Shown in pieces: positions 57,738-64,000 of a stretch of 64,000 bases of DNA. Under the pieces are notes generated by a model, which did no database searches, was not told where the DNA came from, and worked only from the letters and a program-made list of their open reading frames with translations. Within the stretch, counting starts at the first letter, position 1. Each line of letters opens with the position of its first letter. Made by a program: the position numbers and the translations under genes. Source of the stretch: JAEUPI01 sp963814435 (GTDB lineage: Bacteria > Pseudomonadota > Gammaproteobacteria > Burkholderiales > Burkholderiaceae_C); the NCBI GenBank assembly GCA_963814435.1, contig CAWFCV010000010.1, forward strand, positions 62,001-126,000, written 5' to 3'.

Positions 57738-58826
57738 ATGAGCTTCGCCGCCGAGCCTGCGCACCGCCACGGCGCGCCCGAGCGCGCGGCCGTCCTGCTG
57801 GTCAACCTGGGCACGCCCGACGCGCCCACCGCCAGCGCGGTGCGGCGCTACCTGGCCGAGTTCCTGTCCGATCCCCGCGTCGTCGAAATCCCGAAGGTGC
57901 TGTGGTGGTTGATCCTGCACGGCATCGTGCTGCGGGTGCGGCCTGCCAAGTCGGCCGCGAAGTACGCGACGATCTGGACTGCGGACGGCTCACCGCTGCT
58001 GCACTGGACCAATCGGCAGGCCAAGCTGCTGGCCGGCTATCTGGGCGAGCGCGGCCATCCGGTGCTGGTGCGCCCGGCGATGCGGTATGGCCAGCCGTCG
58101 ATCGGCTCCGCACTCGACGCCTTGCGGGTCGAGGGCGCGACGCGCATCCTCGTGCTGCCGATGTACCCGCAGTACGCCGCGGCGACGACGGCCAGCACGG
58201 TCGATGCGGTGTCGGACTGGACCCGCCGCGTGCGCCGCGTGCCCGAAATCCGGTACGTGATGCAGTATCACGACGACCCGGCCTACATCGACGCGCTGGC
58301 CGGCAGCGTGCAGGCGCACTGGATGCGCGAAGGCCGTGGCGGCATGCTGGTGATGAGCTTTCACGGCCTGCCGGCGCGCTCGCTCGAACTGGGCGACCCC
58401 TACCACTGCCAATGCCTGAAGACCGCACGCCTGGTGGCCGAACGGCTTTCGCTCGGCCCCGACGCCTATCGCGTGACGTTTCAAAGCCGGTTCGGCAAGG
58501 CACGCTGGCTGGAGCCGTACACCGAACCCACGCTGCAGGCGCTCGCCGCGCAGGGCCATCGCCGCGTCGACGTGTTGTGCCCGGGTTTCACGGCCGATTG
58601 CCTGGAGACGCTGGAGGAGATCGCGGTCGAGGCGCGGGCCACGTTTCTCGCCGCCGGCGGCACCGAGTTCCACGCCATCGCGTGCCTGAACGACCAGCAC
58701 GGGTGGATCGAGGCGTTGGCGCAGATCGCGATGCGCCACTTGCAAGGCTGGCCCACTGCGACGGTGCCGGCCGCCGAGCTGCAGCGCCAGACCGAGCGCG
58801 CGCTGGCCGCCGGCGCCGCACGTTGA
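57738..58826 (+). CDS. hemH: Ferrochelatase
   Basis: Inserts Fe(2+) into protoporphyrin IX, the last step of protoheme synthesis; 362 residues. Signatures are VLLVNLGTPDAPTASAVRRY, IWTADGSPLLHWTNRQA, MRYGQPSIGSAL, VLPMYPQYAAATTAS, the catalytic His in MSFHGLPARSLELGDPYHCQ, FQSRFGKARWLEPYTEPTL and CPGFTADCLETLEEIA. All core residues are present. It starts just after the cyclase gene on the same strand. Heme supply suits the cytochrome-rich neighbourhood. The tctA gene converges on it four bases after the stop. Confidence 0.95.
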   Translation: MSFAAEPAHRHGAPERAAVLLVNLGTPDAPTASAVRRYLAEFLSDPRVVEIPKVLWWLILHGIVLRVRPAKSAAKYATIWTADGSPLLHWTNRQAKLLAGYLGERGHPVLVRPAMRYGQPSIGSALDALRVEGATRILVLPMYPQYAAATTASTVDAVSDWTRRVRRVPEIRYVMQYHDDPAYIDALAGSVQAHWMREGRGGMLVMSFHGLPARSLELGDPYHCQCLKTARLVAERLSLGPDAYRVTFQSRFGKARWLEPYTEPTLQALAAQGHRRVDVLCPGFTADCLETLEEIAVEARATFLAAGGTEFHAIACLNDQHGWIEALAQIAMRHLQGWPTATVPAAELQRQTERALAAGAAR

Positions 58827-58829
58827 CGG

Positions 58830-60326
58830 TCAGGCCGCCGCGGGCCGCCTGAACCAGCGGGCCAGGCGCGGCAACAGCAGCACCGCGACCACGATCGCCA
58901 GCAGCACCGCCGACATCGGGCGATCGACGAACACCGTCCAGCGCCCTTCGCCGATCGACAGCGCGTTGCGCATCTGGGCCTCGGCCAACGGGCCGAGGAT
59001 CATGCCGACGATGACCGGCGCGGTCGGGAAGTCGAAGCGCCGCATCACGACGCCGATGAGGCCGATGCCCAACATCAGGAACAGGTCGAAGCTGCTCTGG
59101 CGCATGCCGTAGACGCCGACCGTGGCGAAGATCAGGATGCCGGCATACAGCTGCGGCCGCGGAATCTTCAGCAGCTTGACCCACAGGCCCACCATCGGCA
59201 GGTTCAGGATCAGCAGCATCACGTTGCCGATGTACAGCGACGCGATCAGCGCCCAGACCAGCTTCGACGAGGTCTGGAACAGCTGCGGCCCGGCCTGGAT
59301 GCCGTAGTTCTGGAACGCATTGAGCAGGATCGCCGCGGTCACCGACGTCGGGATGCCGAGGGTCAGCAAAGGCACCAAGGTGCCGGTCACCGCCGCATTG
59401 TTGGCGGCCTCGGGTCCGGCCACGCCTTCGATCGCGCCGACGGTGCCGAACTCTTCCGGATGCTTGCTCAGCTTCTTTTCGGTGGCATAGCTCAGGAAGG
59501 TCGGAATCTCCGAGCCACCCGCCGGCACCGTGCCGAACGGAAAACCGATCGCCGTGCCACGCAGCCAGGCGGGCCACGAGCGGCGCCACTCGGCGCCGGT
59601 CATGTGGACCTTGCCGGCGCGGTTCAGCGTCGACACGTTGCGCCCTTCGTACAGCGCGTTGTAGAGCGTCTCGCCCACGGCGAACAGCCCCACGGCGACC
59701 AGCACCACCTCGATGCCGTCCATGAACTCGGGCACGCCGGCGGTGTAGCGCACCTGGCCGGTGATCTGGTCGAGCCCGATCAGGCCGACGGCCAGGCCGA
59801 TGAACAACGCCGTCATGCCGCGCAGCGTGCTCTGCCCGAGCACCGCGCTGACCGTGGTGAAGGCCAGCAGCATCAGCATGAAGTATTCGGGCGGCCCGAG
59901 CTGCACGGCGAAATCGGCGACCACCGGCGCGAACAGCGTGACCAGCACCGTGGCGATCGTGCCGGCGACGAACGAACCGATGGCCGAGGTGGCCAGCGCG
60001 GCGCCGGCGCGGCCGTTCTTGGCCATCTTGAAGCCCTCGAGCGCGGTGACCATCGTGCCGGTCTCGCCCGGCGTGTTGAGCAGGATCGAGGTGGTCGAGC
60101 CACCGTACATCGCACCGTAGTAGATGCCGGCAAAGAAGATCATCGACGCGGTGGGCTCCACCTGCGTGGTGATCGGCAGCAGCATCGCCACCGTGACCGC
60201 CGGCCCGATGCCGGGCAAGACGCCGATCGCGGTGCCGACCACGCAGCCGACGAAGGCCCACAACAGGTTGATCGGCGTGCCCGCGGTGGCAAAGCCTGCG
60301 AGCAGCTGGGTTGCGATGTCGCCCAT
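58830..60326 (-). CDS. tctA: Tripartite tricarboxylate permease TctA
   Basis: Large polytopic permease of 498 residues in the TctABC family, which imports tricarboxylates or related acids with a periplasmic binding protein. N-terminus: NLLWAFVGCVVGTAIGVLPG and IGPAVTVAMLLPITTQVEPT. The family block YYGAMYGGSTTSILLNTPGE is intact, and EGFKMAKNGRAGAAL and GIPTSVTAAILLNAFQNYGI follow. About 10-12 hydrophobic segments are visible. It is the last gene of tctCBA, 12 bp after tctB. The substrate cannot be read from sequence. Confidence 0.93.
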   Translation of the reverse strand: MGDIATQLLAGFATAGTPINLLWAFVGCVVGTAIGVLPGIGPAVTVAMLLPITTQVEPTASMIFFAGIYYGAMYGGSTTSILLNTPGETGTMVTALEGFKMAKNGRAGAALATSAIGSFVAGTIATVLVTLFAPVVADFAVQLGPPEYFMLMLLAFTTVSAVLGQSTLRGMTALFIGLAVGLIGLDQITGQVRYTAGVPEFMDGIEVVLVAVGLFAVGETLYNALYEGRNVSTLNRAGKVHMTGAEWRRSWPAWLRGTAIGFPFGTVPAGGSEIPTFLSYATEKKLSKHPEEFGTVGAIEGVAGPEAANNAAVTGTLVPLLTLGIPTSVTAAILLNAFQNYGIQAGPQLFQTSSKLVWALIASLYIGNVMLLILNLPMVGLWVKLLKIPRPQLYAGILIFATVGVYGMRQSSFDLFLMLGIGLIGVVMRRFDFPTAPVIVGMILGPLAEAQMRNALSIGEGRWTVFVDRPMSAVLLAIVVAVLLLPRLARWFRRPAAA

Positions 60327-60338
60327 CGTCGCCCCCGC

Positions 60339-60851
60339 CTACAGCCAGCCGGTGCCGGTGAGCCCCGGCAAGTTGATGGCCAGCACCTTGGTGAACATCC
60401 AGAACACCGGTGCGGCGATCAGCAGGCCCGTGACGGCGTCGACCACCGTCTGTCGAAGCCCGCCGGCGGGGCGTCCTTCGGAACCGCGCAATCCGCGCAC
60501 CGCCAGCACGAAGCACAGCGAGCAGCTCAAGATGAAACCGATGCTCGTGATCAGCGCCGCGTTGGCCAGCACGCCGGCCGCCACCCAGGCCAGCGCGCGC
60601 CAGTCGCCGCGCTCGGCACCCGACGGCGCCTCGAGCTCGCGAAACCCGCCTGAGCGAGCTTCCCAGAGCAGCAGGCCGCCGCACAGCATCAGTACCACGG
60701 CCACCAGCCAGGGCAGGAAGTTCGGGCCGACCCCGGCGTAGCCTGCGGTGGATGGAATCGACACCGCGCCGGCGCCAATGAGCGCACCGAGCACCAAGGT
60801 GGCGGCTCCGATCAGGCCCTGGTGGCGAAGGCCCGCAGGCGATGTGCTCAT
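60339..60851 (-). CDS. tctB: Tripartite tricarboxylate transporter TctB
   Basis: Small membrane subunit of 170 residues with four hydrophobic helices (LIGAATLVLGALIGAGAVSI, LPWLVAVVLMLCGGLLLWEA, ALAWVAAGVLANAALITSIG, AVTGLLIAAPVFWMFTKVLA). Topology, length and position between tctC and tctA define it, as TctB proteins are poorly conserved in sequence. ATG 60851 has GAGAGGAG upstream. Confidence 0.88.
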   Translation of the reverse strand: MSTSPAGLRHQGLIGAATLVLGALIGAGAVSIPSTAGYAGVGPNFLPWLVAVVLMLCGGLLLWEARSGGFRELEAPSGAERGDWRALAWVAAGVLANAALITSIGFILSCSLCFVLAVRGLRGSEGRPAGGLRQTVVDAVTGLLIAAPVFWMFTKVLAINLPGLTGTGWL

Positions 60852-60920
60852 GGTGGCTCCTCTCGAAACGACAGGGCCGGCCGGATCGGCGGGCCGTGTT
60901 CTGCCGGCTCGCTGGAACGA

Positions 60921-61880
60921 TCAGACCATGCCAGCCTTGACCATCGTGGCGCGCAGGCTGGCGAATTCGCGATCGACGAACTCGTCGAAGTCCTTGCCCA
61001 CCAGCACCGCCGGCGTCCAGTTGTTCTTCTCCAGCGACTCGGCCCACGACTTGGTCTTCACCGCTTTCATGATCATGTCGGTCAGCGCCTTGCGCTGCTC
61101 GGCCGTGATGCCCGGGGCTCCGTACACGCCGCGCCAGTTGCCGATCTCGACGTTGTAGCCCTGCTCCTTCATGGTCGGCACATCGATGCCCTTCAGCCGC
61201 GTGGCCGAGGTCACAGCTATGGGCCTCATCTTGCCGCTTTCGATGTACTGCTGGAACTCGCTGTAGCCGCTGCCGCCGACCGTGACGTTGCCGCCGAGAA
61301 TGGCCGCTGTCGCCTCACCACCGCCACGGAAGGCCACGTAGTTGATCTTGGCGGCATCGACCCCCACCTCGCGGGCCAGCATCGCCGCGGCGATGTGCTC
61401 GGTGGAGCCACGCGAACCACCACCCCACTTGACGCTGCCGGGGTCCTTCTTCAGCTGCTCGACCACGTCCTTCATCGTCTTCAGCGGCGAATTGGCCGGC
61501 AGCACGAACACGTTGTATTCGCTGGTCAGCCGCGCGATCGGCGTGGCCTGCGACAGGCTCACCGGCGGCTTGCCGGTGATGATGCCGCCGAGCATCACCG
61601 CGCCCATCACCATCAGCGCGTTCGGGTCGCCCTTGGCGGAGTTGACAAACTGCGCCAGGCCGATGGCACCCGCCGCGCCGCCCTTGTTGTCGTAGTTGAT
61701 CGACGCCGCCACGCCTGCGTCCTGCAGCGCCTTGCCGAGTGCACGGCCGGTGCCGTCCCAGCCGCCGCCGGGGTTGGCCGGGATCATCATCTTCAGGTTG
61801 ACGCTGGCGCGCGAGCTGAGCGGCAGCGCACCGGCGGCCGCCAGCGCGGCCAGTGACTTCAGGAACAGTTGGCGACGCAT
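60921..61880 (-). CDS. tctC: Bug-type solute-binding protein TctC
   Basis: Periplasmic binding protein of 319 residues in the Bug/TctC family, abundant in Burkholderiales. The signal peptide is twin-Arg-like but short (RRQLFLKSLAALAAAGALPL). Family features are MIPANPGGGWDGTGRALGKA, NYDNKGGAAGAIGLAQFVN, VKWGGGSRGSTEHIAAAMLA, YVAFRGGGEATAAILGG and WRGVYGAPGITAEQRKALTD. It starts the tctCBA operon, the usual order. The ligand, a carboxylated compound, cannot be assigned. Confidence 0.93.
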   Translation of the reverse strand: MRRQLFLKSLAALAAAGALPLSSRASVNLKMMIPANPGGGWDGTGRALGKALQDAGVAASINYDNKGGAAGAIGLAQFVNSAKGDPNALMVMGAVMLGGIITGKPPVSLSQATPIARLTSEYNVFVLPANSPLKTMKDVVEQLKKDPGSVKWGGGSRGSTEHIAAAMLAREVGVDAAKINYVAFRGGGEATAAILGGNVTVGGSGYSEFQQYIESGKMRPIAVTSATRLKGIDVPTMKEQGYNVEIGNWRGVYGAPGITAEQRKALTDMIMKAVKTKSWAESLEKNNWTPAVLVGKDFDEFVDREFASLRATMVKAGMV

Positions 61881-62075
61881 GGCATTCCTCTATCGACAGA
61901 AACCGGATGCCGGATCATCGGGGTTTCGGCCGTGGTTCGGCGGTCGGCCTGACTAGGGCAAATGCTAGGTTGGTGCATCAAGGCGGCCGCCGGGGAGCCT
62001 CGAGCCGCCATCGCGCCAGGGCGATGCCCGGCGGACGTGATCGGGCGCTCGGCGGCCGTCGGACAATCGACCCCG

Positions 62076-62477
62076 ATGAGCGATTCGATCCGGCTGGACA
62101 AGTGGCTGTGGGCCGCGCGCTTCTTCAAGACGCGCAGCCTGGCCAGCGAGGCGATCGCGCTCGGGCGGGTGTCGGTCAACGGCGCCCCGGCCAAGGCGTC
62201 GCGCGAGGTGCGCGCCGGCGACCGCATCGGCGTGCGCCGGGTGGGGTTGACGCAGTGGGTCGAGGTGCGTGCGGTCTCGGCGCAGCGCGGCCCCGCCAGC
62301 GTGGCACAGACGCTGTACCAGGAAACGCCCGAGAGCCTCGCCGAGCGCGAACGCCAGGCACGGCAGCGGCGCGAGGCACCGGAGCCTGCAGCCGCGTTGA
62401 ACCAGGGACGGCCCACCAAGCGCGACCGGCGCGACCTCGCCGACTGGCAACGCTGGAGCGCCAGCACGGACGATTGA
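62076..62477 (+). CDS. hslR: Hsp15-like S4 RNA-binding protein
   Basis: S4-domain protein of 133 residues. The S4 motif is IRLDKWLWAARFFKTRSLAS and ALGRVSVNGAPAKASREV, with VRAGDRIGVRR closing the fold. The basic tail (RGPASVAQTLY, GRPTKRDRRDLADWQRW) matches HslR, which rescues stalled 50S subunits carrying nascent chains after heat shock. ATG 62076 is chosen because it places the S4 motif at the N-terminus; the upstream in-frame region is non-conserved. It stands just before the heat-shock grpE-dnaK genes. Confidence 0.9.
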   Translation: MSDSIRLDKWLWAARFFKTRSLASEAIALGRVSVNGAPAKASREVRAGDRIGVRRVGLTQWVEVRAVSAQRGPASVAQTLYQETPESLAERERQARQRREAPEPAAALNQGRPTKRDRRDLADWQRWSASTDD

Positions 62478-62489
62478 TCGTCTTGGGCC

Positions 62490-62516
62490 CTTGAAAAGCC
62501 CGCCTGCGCCCCAAGT
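62490..62516 (+). promoter_or_regulatory. Sigma-32 heat-shock promoter for grpE
   Basis: CTTGAAA at 62490-62496 and CCCCAAGT at 62509-62516 are separated by 12 bp. This fits the sigma-32 consensus CTTGAAA-N11-16-CCCCATNT closely. It lies 30 bp before the grpE start codon. Confidence 0.75.
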
Positions 62517-62546
62517 TCGTCGCCAGACAGCCTGATTCCAATTGCC

Positions 62547-63089
62547 ATGAGCGCCAATCAAAACATGCCCCAAGACGACGCTGCGTTGCAGCCCAACGGC
62601 GACGCCGCCAGCCCTGGAGTGGCGGCCCCGCCCGGGCCCGAGCAGCAGTTGGCCGAACTGCAGGCCAAGCACTCCGAGATGTCCGACGCCTTCCTGCGGG
62701 CGAAGGCGGAGGTCGAGAACACGCGCCGCCGCGCCGATGAAGAACTGGCCAAGGCGCGAAAGTACGCGCTGGAGTCGTTTGCCGAGGGCCTGCTGCCGGT
62801 GCGCGACAGCCTCGAAGCGGCCATCGGCATTCCCAATGCCACGTCGGAGCAACTGCTCGAGGGCACGCACGCCACGCTGCGGCTGCTGTCGCAGGCCTTG
62901 GAGCGCAACCGGGTGATCGAGCTGAACCCGCCCGCAGGCACCAAGTTCGATCCGCACCAGCACCAGGCGATTTCGATGGTGCCGGCCGAACAGGACGCGA
63001 ACACGATCGTGGCGGTGCTGCAGAAGGGCTACCTGATCGCCGACCGCGTGCTGCGCCCGGCATTGGTCACGGTTGCGGCGTCGAAATGA
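62547..63089 (+). CDS. grpE: Nucleotide exchange factor GrpE
   Basis: DnaK co-chaperone of 180 residues that releases ADP. An acidic/Gln-rich N-terminus precedes the long dimer helix (EQQLAELQAKHSEMSDAFLR, KAEVENTRRRADEELAKARK). The beta-wing domain has the signature PPAGTKFDPHQHQAISMVP and VAVLQKGYLIADRVLRPALV. Only 88 bp separate it from dnaK, and it follows a sigma-32 promoter, so grpE-dnaK is a heat-shock operon. Confidence 0.96.
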   Translation: MSANQNMPQDDAALQPNGDAASPGVAAPPGPEQQLAELQAKHSEMSDAFLRAKAEVENTRRRADEELAKARKYALESFAEGLLPVRDSLEAAIGIPNATSEQLLEGTHATLRLLSQALERNRVIELNPPAGTKFDPHQHQAISMVPAEQDANTIVAVLQKGYLIADRVLRPALVTVAASK

Positions 63090-63176
63090 CCGCGGCCCGC
63101 CGCCGCCGCCCTTGAATCACCACAGCTTATCCACATCTCCTCCACATCCTTTTCCAAGACTCAGGAGCAACACAAC

Positions 63177-64000
<824 letters not shown>

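Overview
The window is about 64 kb of GC-rich DNA (roughly two-thirds G+C by eye). Its gene families and synteny point to a betaproteobacterium of the order Burkholderiales, closest in flavour to the Leptothrix/Rubrivivax group. Pointers are an OmpR/EnvZ pair, ispDF next to mfd, argA followed by the Fe(II)-trafficking gene, a long Lys/Ala-rich RpoD N-terminus, a Bug/Tct tripartite tricarboxylate transporter, and a MnxG/MofA-like giant multicopper oxidase. I see no rRNA, tRNA, CRISPR array, transposase or prophage gene.

Layout. 0-24 kb is core genome: ompR-envZ, a fused ispDF divergent from mfd, a small GlsB-type membrane protein, hrpA divergent from argA, yggX, an orphan Fur-boxed ferric-iron binding protein, an H-NS-like protein, a MASE1-PAS-GGDEF-EAL enzyme, dnaG and rpoD. 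22.2-32.1 kb is one long plus-strand type II secretion / MSHA-pilus-like operon: pseudopilin G, F, E, MshI-, PilN-, PilO- and PilP-like proteins, a lipoprotein secretin with a cohesin-like tail, and three more pseudopilins. 32.5-35.8 kb holds a di-heme peroxidase facing a di-heme cytochrome and a methyltransferase. 35.8-38.4 kb holds a Fap-like cassette: outer-membrane barrel, periplasmic C39 peptidase and a small secreted protein. 38.9-41.5 kb is a secreted Ig-like repeat protein.

41.7-54.0 kb is a six-gene minus-strand operon: giant multicopper oxidase, beta-propeller protein, two SCO copper chaperones, a cytochrome c fused to a periplasmic binding protein, and a parvulin. It resembles the Mn(II)-oxidation loci mnxG and mofABC. 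Divergent from it lies a RegB/RegA (PrrBA) redox two-component system whose quinone motif, redox cysteine and H-box are all present. Three sites matching the RegA/RegR consensus lie in the shared 840-bp intergenic region, and a fourth lies beside the Fap-like cassette. I infer that a redox regulon here couples respiration to extracellular copper-oxidase activity.

56.8-64 kb returns to housekeeping: adenylate cyclase-FHA, hemH, tctCBA, hslR, a sigma-32 promoter, grpE and the start of dnaK (cut by the window edge).

Caution: many otherwise well-conserved genes are broken by single-base indels, mostly C or G gained or lost in short C/G runs. They are worst at 30.4-32.1 kb and 44.3-53.9 kb. One in-frame amber stop interrupts gspE. 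The indels look more like consensus errors than decay, because each reading frame resumes with family motifs intact. I annotate these genes as single loci and note the breaks.
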